Of a stretch of 6,810 nt of DNA, positions 1 to 6,445 are shown one piece after another; the first letter of the stretch is position 1; each line of letters begins with the position of its first letter. Source of the DNA: Flavimaricola sp. (GTDB lineage Bacteria; Pseudomonadota; Alphaproteobacteria; Rhodobacterales; Rhodobacteraceae); contig JALZWD010000038.1 in NCBI GenBank assembly GCA_023300365.1, positions 1-6,810 on the forward strand, given 5' to 3'. The notes beneath the pieces were generated by a model. That model had not been told where the DNA came from, searched no databases, and was given only the letters and a program-made list of their open reading frames with translations. The translations under genes were made by a program, and so were the position numbers.

Positions 1-758
1 TGGGATTTTCCTTCGCTGGTATATGCGGGAAGGAGAAATGTTGTCATGTCCAAAAGGCGATCAAAAAACGGGGTAAATAGAGGGTCTTGGGCCACGAACC
101 CTGCCACGGCAGCGTCGCGACCATCAAGGGCGCGCAGGGATGGCTCCCAATGAGGATTGCGTAAGAACCGCACGTCATGGACCAAATCAAGTCCACGCGG
201 GAGGCCCCGCTTAAATGAGAATGACTGTACGGTGACGGAAAGCTTGCGGCCATCGGAAGGGGCAAACCAATGCTCAACCTCGGCGCGTGTGTCGTGCACA
301 GAGAGGCCAGTCGTGTCGATGACGACATTGGCGCGCGCGCGGATCGGCACCAACATTTCAATTTCGCGTTGAATTCCGGTGAGCGTTGAGGCCGCATTCG
401 CCAATGGGTGGCGGCGGCGCGTTTCGGAATAACGACGCACCAATTCAGTTTCGTTACAATCAAGGTAGAGGACCTGATCATCGATGGTTTGATCGTTGGA
501 CAACGACGAGAGTGTATCGATCATGGCATCTATGCTGAAATCGCGGTTGCGCACATCAAGACCGATCGCGAGTTGCCGCGACAGGGGTGGGCCATCGAGA
601 AGACGGGGTAGCAGCGACAAAGGCAAGTTGTCGATCACCTCAAATCCCAAATCCTCAAGCGTATTGATCGCAGTTGTACGGCCGGCGCCAGAAGGGCCAG
701 TGACAAGGACAATCCTTTGTCGGCTGTCTTGCGGTGGGGTGGTTTCAGGTTTCGCCAT
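1..758 (-). CDS. rapZ: RapZ-family RNase adapter / P-loop nucleotide-binding protein, 3' end cut by window edge
   Basis: The visible 252 codons match the RapZ (YvcJ/YhbJ) family. In enterobacteria RapZ binds small RNAs and steers RNase E to control glucosamine-6-phosphate synthase; its role in alphaproteobacteria is less clear. Seen here: a nucleotide-binding loop GPSGAGRTT at residues 21-29, followed by a 'GFEVIDNLP' stretch (38-46), a Walker B-like [11 protein letters not shown] (145-155) and the family's C-terminal region beginning [11 protein letters not shown] (179-189) and VRFLRNPHW (196-204). The usual Lys of Walker A is Arg27. The last roughly 40-50 residues, which should carry a GCTGGRHRSV-type motif, lie beyond base 1. 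The ATG at 758-756 overlaps the end of hprK by 14 bp in another frame, so translation is probably coupled; only a weak GCGGA-like ribosome site precedes it. Family assignment is firm; function in this organism is inferred. Confidence 0.93.
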   Translation of the reverse strand, partial: MAKPETTPPQDSRQRIVLVTGPSGAGRTTAINTLEDLGFEVIDNLPLSLLPRLLDGPPLSRQLAIGLDVRNRDFSIDAMIDTLSSLSNDQTIDDQVLYLDCNETELVRRYSETRRRHPLANAASTLTGIQREIEMLVPIRARANVVIDTTGLSVHDTRAEVEHWFAPSDGRKLSVTVQSFSFKRGLPRGLDLVHDVRFLRNPHWEPSLRALDGRDAAVAGFVAQDPLFTPFFDRLLDMTTFLLPAYTSEGKS

Positions 759-1194
759 ATCGCTTTCCGCCCGCCTTGAGAAGCTGCAGCACGGCGGCGG
801 CAAAGGCGGGATTCTGCGTAGCGTAATACAACGGAATGTTAACGCCAAGGTATGTGATGCTGCGACGCGGCGGAATCCGTTCCTGCTCTGATTGATTTAG
901 GTCAATCGACATGACAATTTTGTTGGTTTGGGAGGATTGTGCACTGATTATGCCCAATCCGCGTGCTTCAATGCGGCCTTGGATCGTATCGGGGGGGCGG
1001 CCTGCAAGGGCAGAGCCCTGCTTGTGAAGCCATGTTTGGTCATCCGAAACCAGCGCACAACCATAGGCCAAAAGTTCGAGCGCCAAGGTTGATTTACCAG
1101 AGCCAGAGACCCCTGTGATCAAGACGGATTGACCACGCCACGCCACACAGCTTGCGTGGATAAGGAGGCCATCGTTTTCGCGGCCGTCGTGCAT
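745..1194 (-). CDS. hprK: Short HPr kinase/phosphorylase (HprK), catalytic domain only
   Basis: A 149-residue HprK that phosphorylates, and can dephosphorylate, a regulatory serine on the phosphocarrier HPr, acting in the cytoplasm. Firmicute HprK is about 310 residues; this protein is the short alphaproteobacterial type lacking the N-terminal domain. Visible: His13 in LLIHASCV, matching the conserved His just before the P-loop; Walker A GVSGSGKS at 28-35 with Lys34; the Asp pair D51-D52 in VSDDQ; and the HprK signature IEARGLGII at 75-83 with Glu76 and Arg78. All key catalytic positions are therefore present. The ATG at 1194-1192 is the first possible start, because the in-frame codon two positions upstream is the chvG stop (TGA TCC ATG). 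No clear Shine-Dalgarno is seen, so expression probably depends on ribosomes finishing chvG. The end overlaps rapZ by 14 bp. Confidence 0.95.
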   Translation of the reverse strand: MHDGRENDGLLIHASCVAWRGQSVLITGVSGSGKSTLALELLAYGCALVSDDQTWLHKQGSALAGRPPDTIQGRIEARGLGIISAQSSQTNKIVMSIDLNQSEQERIPPRRSITYLGVNIPLYYATQNPAFAAAVLQLLKAGGKRYGET

Positions 1195-1197
1195 GGA

Positions 1198-2961
1198 TCA
1201 GATTGGCAAACCCACGACAAAGCGGGCGCCCAGTGGATCGGATGTGATGTCGGCCTCGGTTGGGCGGATGTTCTCGGCCCAGATGACGCCGTGGTGGGCT
1301 TCGATGATCTGTTTGGAAATCGCGAGGCCAAGGCCAGAGTTGTTGCCGTAATCGGACGGTGGGCGTTCTGAATAAAAGCGTTGGAAAACCTTGCCCAATG
1401 CATTCTCGGGGATGCCGGGGCCTGTGTCTTCGACCACGATCAACACACGGTTCTCACGCCTACGGGCCCATACTCGAATGGCGTCGCCCTCTTCGCAAAA
1501 CGAGGTGGCATTGCTGATGAGGTTCACAAACACCTGTGCCAGTCGCGCCTCGAGCCCATGAACGATGATCTCTTGGTCTGGCAGGTCTTCGATGAAGTCG
1601 ACGCCTTTTTGCTCGGCCTGTTTGCCAAGGTATTCGTTCAAATTCCGCAGCATTTTGACCAAATCGAGCGGTTCTTCGGTCTCTTTGACAAGTTCGCTAT
1701 CAAGGCGGGACGCTTTGGAAATGTCGGTAACCAAACGGTCAAGGCGGCGAATGTCGTGTTCGATAACCTCAAGCAATCGTTCCCGTTGCTCGGGCTTTTT
1801 GGCGATCCGCATGGTGCTGACGGCGGAGGACAGCGAGGCGAGAGGGTTTTTGATTTCGTGACTGACATCGGCGGCAAATTGTTCGTTGCCCTCGATGCGT
1901 TCATATAGGGCCGTCACCATGCCGCGCAGGGCGGCAGACAGGCGGCCGATTTCGTCCGGGCGCGACGTCAGGTCGGGAATGCGGATCTTTTCGGGCGACA
2001 TCTTGCGGGCATTGCGATCGCGACCCATCTCAGCGGCGGCCGCCAAGTCCGCAATCGGATTGGCGATCGTCGAAGCAAGGACCAGACTGAGGCCAATAGA
2101 GACGAGCACCCCAATGACGAACATCTGAAGCACTTGTTCACGTTCGCGGCGCACCAATGCGTCAATCTCGCCGGCGGCGGTTGTCATAGCGACGGCACCA
2201 ACGGCGCGGTCACCTTGGAGAATAGGGGTCGCGACCGCAAAAATCGTGTTGCCAAGACTATCGGGGGCGACCTCGACAAGCGTGCCGCTCTCGATTGCCT
2301 GCTCCACGAGCATGCGCGCGTTATCTGTGGCGTCCATGATTGTGTCGGATGAGGACGGCGATGCCACGATGCTGGCGAGGCTGTCCCACATCCAATTCAA
2401 AAAGTTGGTGATGATGGTGCCAGAATTGTCATAGGTTAGGCCGTCAACGGGTCCGGTCTGCGTCGCGCTGGCGGTTCCGATGAGCGTGCCGGATGTATCA
2501 AAAATATAGGCTTCGACACCGCGACGAAGATCAAGACCGTCAAGCGTGGTGGCGACATCAATCCCGTCTCCGCTGGCCATATTCACGGGCGCGCTGGCGG
2601 GAAGTTGGGCCTCGAAGACATCCGCAATCAGTTCGGCCTCACTGACCAATCCGCTTGCCCTTTGAAAGGCGAGGTTGTCGCGGGACGGCATGAAATAAAG
2701 CATACCTGCGACCAAGAGGATCAGGGCCACGAGGTTGAAAGTGATGATTTTACGGGCAAGAGGCGAGTTGTTCAGCTTGATCAGGCTGCGCCGCCGCCGT
2801 CGCGCGCGCATTTCTCTGCCGAAATCGTCAGTATTATGCGCGACCCAATCGTCGCCGAGCAATACTTCGCCGTTCTTAAGTTTGGACGCGGCGGCCTCTG
2901 CTTCGGCCGCACGGCGAACCGAATTCAGATCACGCACGTCAATTTCGGGGGACGCCGTCAT
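1198..2961 (-). CDS. chvG: Two-component sensor histidine kinase ChvG (BvrS/ExoS family)
   Basis: A 587-residue inner-membrane kinase, partner of ChvI. In Rhizobiales, ChvG/ExoS/BvrS responds to acid pH and envelope state. Layout seen: a cytoplasmic N-terminus of about 65 residues ending in an Arg cluster (52-58); membrane helix 1 at about 71-91; a periplasmic sensor domain at about 92-276; membrane helix 2 at about 278-300; HAMP at about 300-355; an H-box ADVSHEIKNPLASL with phospho-acceptor His368; then the HATPase domain with N-box VNLISNA (Asn480, Asn484), G1 EDTGPGIP (511-518), F-box FQRFY (526-530) and G2 NSGLGLA (541-547). All catalytic boxes are intact. A purine-rich AGGCAGGGAA stretch lies just before the ATG. 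The gene follows chvI after 90 bp and ends 3 bp before hprK in the same frame. Identification rests on motif order, the long periplasmic domain and the chvI/hprK neighbours. Confidence 0.95.
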   Translation of the reverse strand: MTASPEIDVRDLNSVRRAAEAEAAASKLKNGEVLLGDDWVAHNTDDFGREMRARRRRRSLIKLNNSPLARKIITFNLVALILLVAGMLYFMPSRDNLAFQRASGLVSEAELIADVFEAQLPASAPVNMASGDGIDVATTLDGLDLRRGVEAYIFDTSGTLIGTASATQTGPVDGLTYDNSGTIITNFLNWMWDSLASIVASPSSSDTIMDATDNARMLVEQAIESGTLVEVAPDSLGNTIFAVATPILQGDRAVGAVAMTTAAGEIDALVRREREQVLQMFVIGVLVSIGLSLVLASTIANPIADLAAAAEMGRDRNARKMSPEKIRIPDLTSRPDEIGRLSAALRGMVTALYERIEGNEQFAADVSHEIKNPLASLSSAVSTMRIAKKPEQRERLLEVIEHDIRRLDRLVTDISKASRLDSELVKETEEPLDLVKMLRNLNEYLGKQAEQKGVDFIEDLPDQEIIVHGLEARLAQVFVNLISNATSFCEEGDAIRVWARRRENRVLIVVEDTGPGIPENALGKVFQRFYSERPPSDYGNNSGLGLAISKQIIEAHHGVIWAENIRPTEADITSDPLGARFVVGLPI

Positions 2962-3002
2962 TTCCCTGCCTTTTACTCAAGAGCCTCAATACTCTGTGTG
3001 AA

Positions 3003-3036
3003 GCGGCCCGGAGGCGCTATGCCTGATCCGGACCGC
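3003..3036 (-). other. Intercistronic RNA hairpin between chvI and chvG
   Basis: The arms at 3003-3012 and 3027-3036 pair over 10 bp around a 14-nt loop. In the minus-strand transcript the one non-Watson-Crick position is a G·U wobble (GCGGUCCGGA with UCCGGGCCGC); in the plus strand the same position would be a C/A mismatch. The fold therefore suits the operon mRNA. Inside the loop, GGC and GCC could pair as well. No U-tract follows, so it is not a standard intrinsic terminator. It may stabilise chvI mRNA, mark a processing site or attenuate transcription into chvG. Structure is seen; role is inferred. Confidence 0.6.
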
Positions 3037-3051
3037 AATCGCTGTCGAAGT

Positions 3052-3753
3052 TTACTCTTCGTTATAGCGGTAGCCGATACCATAAAGTGTCTCGATTGCC
3101 GAGAACTCATCATCCGCCATCCGCATTTTCTTGCGAAGACGCTTGATGTGGCTGTCGATGGTCCGGTCATCAACATATACTTGGTCGTCGTAGGCGACGT
3201 CCATCAGTTGGTCGCGCGATTTCACAAAGCCTGGGCGCTGGGCAAGGGCCTGAAGTAAAAGGAATTCGGTGACGGTCAGGGACACGTCCTCGCCTTTCCA
3301 TTTCACGGCATGCCGCAGTGGGTCCATCGAAAGCTCGCCACGTGTCATGACCTTGTTTTCTTCGGTCACTTCGATGGCATCGCCAGAAATGGCATCCTGA
3401 CGGCGCAGGAGGGCGCGAATACGCTCAACCAACAAACGTTGCGAAAATGGTTTTTTGACATAGTCATCAGCGCCCATGCGGAGGCCAAGAACTTCGTCGA
3501 TTTCATCATCCTTGGAGGTGAGAAAAATCACCGGCATAGATGTTTTTTGGCGCAAACGTTGGAGAAGATCCATTCCGTCCATGCGCGGCATCTTGATGTC
3601 CAAGACGGCCAGTTCGGGCATACGTTTGTTAAACGCATCCAGTGCTGTTTGTCCGTCGTTATATGTCTCGACCTCGAAACCCTCCGCTTCGAGTGTCATG
3701 GACACCGATGTAAGGATGTTGCGGTCGTCGTCTACCAGTGCAATCTTGTTCAT
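3052..3753 (-). CDS. chvI: Two-component response regulator ChvI (OmpR/PhoB family; BvrR/ExoS-partner type)
   Basis: A 233-residue DNA-binding response regulator, phosphorylated by ChvG. The receiver domain (about 1-118) shows the acidic pocket D8-D9-D10, phospho-acceptor Asp52 in [11 protein letters not shown], Thr79 in IFLTS and Lys101 in YVKKPF, which are all the canonical positions. The C-terminal winged-helix domain (about 130-231) carries the OmpR-type stretches [24 protein letters not shown] and the terminal [12 protein letters not shown]. In Rhizobiales and Brucella, ChvI/BvrR controls outer-membrane composition, exopolysaccharide and acid adaptation. The start at 3753 has a good ribosome site AAGGGG (3768-3763) 9 nt upstream. 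It is the first gene of the minus-strand operon, divergent from pckA, and an inverted repeat (3818-3841) lies about 65-88 nt upstream. The regulon in this organism cannot be read from the window. Confidence 0.96.
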   Translation of the reverse strand: MNKIALVDDDRNILTSVSMTLEAEGFEVETYNDGQTALDAFNKRMPELAVLDIKMPRMDGMDLLQRLRQKTSMPVIFLTSKDDEIDEVLGLRMGADDYVKKPFSQRLLVERIRALLRRQDAISGDAIEVTEENKVMTRGELSMDPLRHAVKWKGEDVSLTVTEFLLLQALAQRPGFVKSRDQLMDVAYDDQVYVDDRTIDSHIKRLRKKMRMADDEFSAIETLYGIGYRYNEE

Positions 3754-3817
3754 TGCGGTTAACCCCTTGCTCTTATGTTAGTTATGCCTGCCATCTTTTC
3801 GGCACGATAAGCCTACG

Positions 3818-3841
3818 ATTGGGATACGAATCAATCCCAAT
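3818..3841. repeat. Perfect inverted repeat upstream of chvI, candidate operator
   Basis: ATTGGGAT at 3818-3825 and ATCCCAAT at 3834-3841 are exact reverse complements separated by an 8-bp spacer, giving a 24-bp dyad about 65-88 bp before the chvI start. The half-site spacing would suit a dimeric regulator. ChvI autoregulation is possible, but I cannot match it to a known ChvI consensus. If transcription starts upstream of it, it could instead be a 5' leader hairpin. Confidence 0.5.
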
Positions 3842-3934
3842 TAAGGAATTGTTGCGAAACCGTTGCCTTATTTGGGCATATAATCCTTACTCAATGGCTA
3901 AAATGCCTCACTTGGAGCCTCTAGAATGACGTGT

Positions 3935-3973
3935 TTGCGTTAACATCGTCCTGATTGCGCTAACGCTAGCGCA
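3935..3973. promoter_or_regulatory. Paired TTGCGYTAAC repeats and palindrome upstream of pckA, candidate operator
   Basis: TTGCGTTAAC (3935-3944) recurs as TTGCGCTAAC (3955-3964), exactly 20 bp later, or about two helical turns. The second copy lies in an imperfect dyad TGCGCTAACGCTAGCGCA (3956-3973), with 8 of 9 pairs complementary around a central CG. A CG-centred dyad is typical of LacI-family operators. In Sinorhizobium meliloti a LacI-type regulator, PckR, controls pckA, so a PckR-like protein is a reasonable candidate. The repeat geometry is seen; the binder is inferred. Confidence 0.5.
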
Positions 3974-4049
3974 CCCATGTATCTTGGAATGAAATCAATA
4001 TGGTATAGCTCGGGCCGTGGGAGCTTTCCTTTAGACACCAGGAGCGAAA

Positions 4050-5648
4050 ATGATGAGCCAAGGCACCGTGAACCCAGAAATGACACTTGAAGCGCAAGGT
4101 ATTACCGGGTTGGGCGCGGTTTATTATAACTTCACCGAGGCACAGCTAATCGAGGCCGCATTGCAGGCCAAAGAAGGCAGGCTTCTGCCTGGTGGTGCTT
4201 TGCTGGCGACCACAGGTAAGCACACGGGCCGCTCGCCCAAGGATAAATTCGTCGTGCGCACTCCGTCGGTTGAGCCTCATATCTGGTGGGAAAACAACGC
4301 AGCGATGGAGCCCGCCGCCTTTGACCGTCTTCATGCCGATATGTTGGCCCATATGGAGGGCGGCGAATATTACGTTCAGGATTTGTTTGGTGGTGCTGAC
4401 CCGACGCATCGTTTGGATGTGCGCGTTGTCACCGAGCTTGCGTGGCATGGTCTGTTTATCCGCCACCTCTTGCGCCGCCCGGCACGCGACGAATTGCCAG
4501 GGTTCTTGCCCGATTATACCATCATCAACTGTCCGACCTTTAAGGCCGACACTGCCAAGCATGGGTGCCGTTCGGATACCGTGATTGCAATGAATTTTGA
4601 CAAAAAACTCATTTTGATTGGTGGCACTGAATATGCCGGTGAGAATAAGAAATCTGTCTTCACGCTGTTAAACTATCTTTTGCCAGAGCATGGCGTGATG
4701 CCAATGCATTGCTCGGCCAACCATGCGCCGGGTAATCCGATCGATACGGCGATCTTCTTTGGTCTGTCGGGCACGGGTAAAACCACACTGTCTGCTGATC
4801 CTTCGCGCGTGCTGCTTGGGGATGATGAACACGGTTGGTCCGAACGCGGGACATTCAACTTTGAAGGGGGCTGCTACGCCAAAACGATCAGCCTTAACCC
4901 AGAAGCAGAACCCGAAATTTATGCAACAACCTCCAAGTTTGGTACCGTGATCGAGAACATGATTACCGATCAGGATGGTAAGCTGGATTTTGAGGATGAC
5001 AGCCTGACGGCGAATATGCGCTGTGCCTACCCACTTGAGTATATTGGTAACGCAAGTGATACCGCCCTCGGGGGGCATCCTAAGAACATCATTATGCTAA
5101 CCTGTGATGCCTTTGGTGTTTTGCCACCGATTGCGCGGATGACGCCGGCGCAAGCGATGTATCACTTTTTGTCAGGCTTTACCTCAAAGGTTGCAGGAAC
5201 AGAGCGTGGCGTGACCGAGCCGGAGCCAACCTTTAGCACCTGCTTTGGCGCTCCGTTTATGCCGCGCCGTCCAGAGGAATACGGCAAACTGTTGCAGGCC
5301 AAAATCGCCACGCATGGCGCGACGTGTTGGCTGGTCAATACCGGATGGACCGGGGGCGCTTATGGCACCGGAAGCCGGATGCCGATTAAGGCCACGCGGG
5401 CCTTGTTGTCGGCGGCCTTGGATGGATCACTGGCCGAGAGCACGTTCCGCAAGGATCCGTACTTTGGGTTTGAGGTTCCTGTCACGGTTGAGGGCATTGA
5501 TGCCAAGCTTCTCGATCCGCGGGCGACGTGGTCGGACAAAGAAGCCTATGATGCGCAAGCAAGCAAGCTGGTTGAGATGTTTGCCGACAACTTTGAGCAA
5601 TACGTGCCGCATATCGACGACGACGTCAGGGCTGCTGCTATCGGCTAG
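4050..5648 (+). CDS. pckA: Phosphoenolpyruvate carboxykinase (ATP)
   Basis: A cytoplasmic gluconeogenic enzyme that converts oxaloacetate and ATP to phosphoenolpyruvate, CO2 and ADP. The 532 residues match the usual 530-540 of ATP-type PEPCK. Visible: [10 protein letters not shown] (58-67) with substrate-binding Arg61; [14 protein letters not shown] (191-204) with Tyr195 and the metal/substrate lysines; His220 in MHCSAN; the kinase-1a P-loop GLSGTGKTT (238-246, Lys244); the kinase-2 motif GDDEHGW (257-263); and the C-terminal [14 protein letters not shown] (431-444). All catalytic motifs are present. Two starts are possible: GGAG (4041-4044) lies 5 nt before the first ATG (4050) and 8 nt before a second ATG (4053), so the real protein may be one residue shorter. 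It is transcribed away from chvI, with candidate operators upstream and a hairpin terminator downstream. Expression is probably raised during growth on organic acids, by analogy with other alphaproteobacteria. Confidence 0.98.
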   Translation: MMSQGTVNPEMTLEAQGITGLGAVYYNFTEAQLIEAALQAKEGRLLPGGALLATTGKHTGRSPKDKFVVRTPSVEPHIWWENNAAMEPAAFDRLHADMLAHMEGGEYYVQDLFGGADPTHRLDVRVVTELAWHGLFIRHLLRRPARDELPGFLPDYTIINCPTFKADTAKHGCRSDTVIAMNFDKKLILIGGTEYAGENKKSVFTLLNYLLPEHGVMPMHCSANHAPGNPIDTAIFFGLSGTGKTTLSADPSRVLLGDDEHGWSERGTFNFEGGCYAKTISLNPEAEPEIYATTSKFGTVIENMITDQDGKLDFEDDSLTANMRCAYPLEYIGNASDTALGGHPKNIIMLTCDAFGVLPPIARMTPAQAMYHFLSGFTSKVAGTERGVTEPEPTFSTCFGAPFMPRRPEEYGKLLQAKIATHGATCWLVNTGWTGGAYGTGSRMPIKATRALLSAALDGSLAESTFRKDPYFGFEVPVTVEGIDAKLLDPRATWSDKEAYDAQASKLVEMFADNFEQYVPHIDDDVRAAAIG

Positions 5649-5650
5649 GG

Positions 5651-5693
5651 CCAATCGCGGTGGGGTGCGGTGATCTGCACCCTACCTGATTGG
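5651..5693 (+). terminator. Long hairpin terminator after pckA
   Basis: Starting 2 nt after the pckA stop codon, GGTGGGGTGC (5659-5668) and GCACCCTACC (5677-5686) form a 10-bp stem with an 8-nt loop. An outer 6-bp stem, CCAATC (5651-5656) with GATTGG (5688-5693), extends it across a small internal loop. In the plus-strand RNA the odd position is a G·U wobble; in the minus strand it is an A/C mismatch, so the fold favours pckA mRNA. There is no U-tract (ATCAAAA follows), so it may act as a 3' stabilising or Rho-assisted end. It contains the stop codon of the convergent RNase gene. Confidence 0.65.
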
Positions 5694-6311
5694 ATCAAAA
5701 GCGGCATCTTCCAGGCTGCAATCGCGGATGACATCGACACCACACGTGCGTGGCTCAAGATCGCGACTGAGGCAAATGCGGGCCTCTTGGATATACCCTT
5801 GTTTGCACGTCACAGTGATCTCGTTTGACGACAGTTGTGGGTTGTCGCGCAGGAAGGCTTCTTCGATCAGACGGGCAGGGAGGGTGACCGCGCGGTCAAG
5901 GTCGCGTAAAATTTGGGGCCGCGTCACCTCTTCGTATGCAAAGCGAGCAAGGGCGAAATAGTCACCTGATGCAAGGCCCGAACATGTGCCGTGCTTATTC
6001 CATTGGTGCCAGGCAAGGCCAGATGTTCCCATAATATCGGCCATGTCGTTGGTTTGGCCTCGCGATGGTGGGCTGTGCGATGAAAAGCAATCTTGGGGCC
6101 AGCCTTCTTCGTATTGTGGCCAAAGCCCGTGCAAAATCCATCCGTGATCAAGGGAGGTATCGCATTGCGGCGAATTGCGCGCGTCCCCTTCGAGGGTGCA
6201 CCAGTTGGGCGACCACGAAAGAGACAAGACATAGTAGTCGAAATCGCCGGCCTCGTCTTGGGCATGGGCCGGAGGGGCGAGGAGTGCCATCAGGGCGAAA
6301 AGGCTGCGCAT
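5682..6311 (-). CDS. Secreted ribonuclease T2 family protein
   Basis: A 209-residue RNase T2 homologue, probably periplasmic, expected to cleave RNA through 2',3'-cyclic phosphates. An N-terminal signal peptide MRSLFALMALLAPPAHA is followed by QDEAG, with a likely cut after residue 17. CAS I is seen as LHGLWPQ (60-66, His61) and CAS II as WHQWNKHGTC (101-110, Lys106, His107). Eight cysteines after the signal (38, 50, 75, 110, 169, 180, 190, 198) suggest up to four disulphides, in keeping with export. The CAS II position normally occupied by catalytic Glu is Gln103 (codon CAA), which could lower activity or be a feature of this lineage. The ATG at 6311 is chosen because it begins the signal peptide, has an AGGA ribosome site 9 nt upstream and lies just after a good promoter (6340-6367). 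A longer frame from 6461 would start upstream of that promoter. The gene converges on pckA. Confidence 0.9.
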   Translation of the reverse strand: MRSLFALMALLAPPAHAQDEAGDFDYYVLSLSWSPNWCTLEGDARNSPQCDTSLDHGWILHGLWPQYEEGWPQDCFSSHSPPSRGQTNDMADIMGTSGLAWHQWNKHGTCSGLASGDYFALARFAYEEVTRPQILRDLDRAVTLPARLIEEAFLRDNPQLSSNEITVTCKQGYIQEARICLSRDLEPRTCGVDVIRDCSLEDAAFDPIR

Positions 6312-6339
6312 TTTGATCTTTCCTATTTGTCCGGCCCTC

Positions 6340-6367
6340 CTTATACAGCGTGCAAGTTCCCCGACAA
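6340..6367 (-). promoter_or_regulatory. Sigma70-like promoter for the RNase T2 gene
   Basis: On the minus strand, TTGTCG (6367-6362) and TATAAG (6345-6340) are separated by 16 bp and match the consensus at 4 of 6 and 5 of 6 positions. Transcription would start near 6333, giving a leader of about 22 nt that contains the AGGA ribosome site. This placement supports the 6311 start for the RNase and argues against the longer reading frame. The promoter is predicted from sequence only. Confidence 0.55.
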
Positions 6368-6445
6368 TGTGAACTGTCCCCAACGTGGGACGCCCAATTC
6401 CAGGGCACGGGGAAGGCATGTTTAAACGAGATGAGAGGTCCTGCG

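Larger units (their letters stand above)
3754..4049. promoter_or_regulatory. Divergent chvI/pckA intergenic region
   Basis: This 296-bp stretch separates the starts of chvI and pckA and should hold both promoters. No protein gene is convincing here. I see an 8-bp perfect inverted repeat (3818-3841), paired TTGCGYTAAC repeats (3935-3964) and an imperfect palindrome (3956-3973). A TATAAT hexamer at 3879-3884 on the plus strand lacks a suitable -35 box. For pckA, TATAGC at 4004-4009 with TTGGAA at 3984-3989 has a spacer of only 14 bp. I therefore do not assign either transcription start. Confidence 0.7.

Noticed and set aside
1381..1908. 175-codon plus-strand frame opposite the chvG kinase domain
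   Set aside because: It mirrors conserved kinase codons on the other strand and has no family resemblance of its own.
2605..3258. 217-codon plus-strand frame across the chvG/chvI junction
   Set aside because: It is antisense to two well-supported genes, spans their intergenic hairpin, and shows no recognisable domain.
3879..3884. Perfect TATAAT on the plus strand as the pckA -10 box
   Set aside because: No -35 hexamer lies at 15-19 bp upstream and no extended -10 TG is present; it is also about 165 bp from the pckA start.
3895..3943. Tiny frames MAKMPHLEPLE (3895-3930) and MTCLR (3926-3943, with GGAG 8 nt upstream) as a pckA leader peptide
   Set aside because: They are very short, the second overlaps the operator-like repeats, and there is no regulatory codon run or terminator/antiterminator pair around them.
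3756..3944. TTAAC motifs (3939-3944 and near 3757-3763) as CtrA boxes
   Set aside because: Neither has a second TTAA half at the 7-bp spacing that CtrA sites need.
6374..6396. Small CCCA-ACG-TGGG hairpin in the RNase T2/trcR spacer
   Set aside because: Only 4 bp with a 3-nt loop; expected by chance in sequence of this composition.
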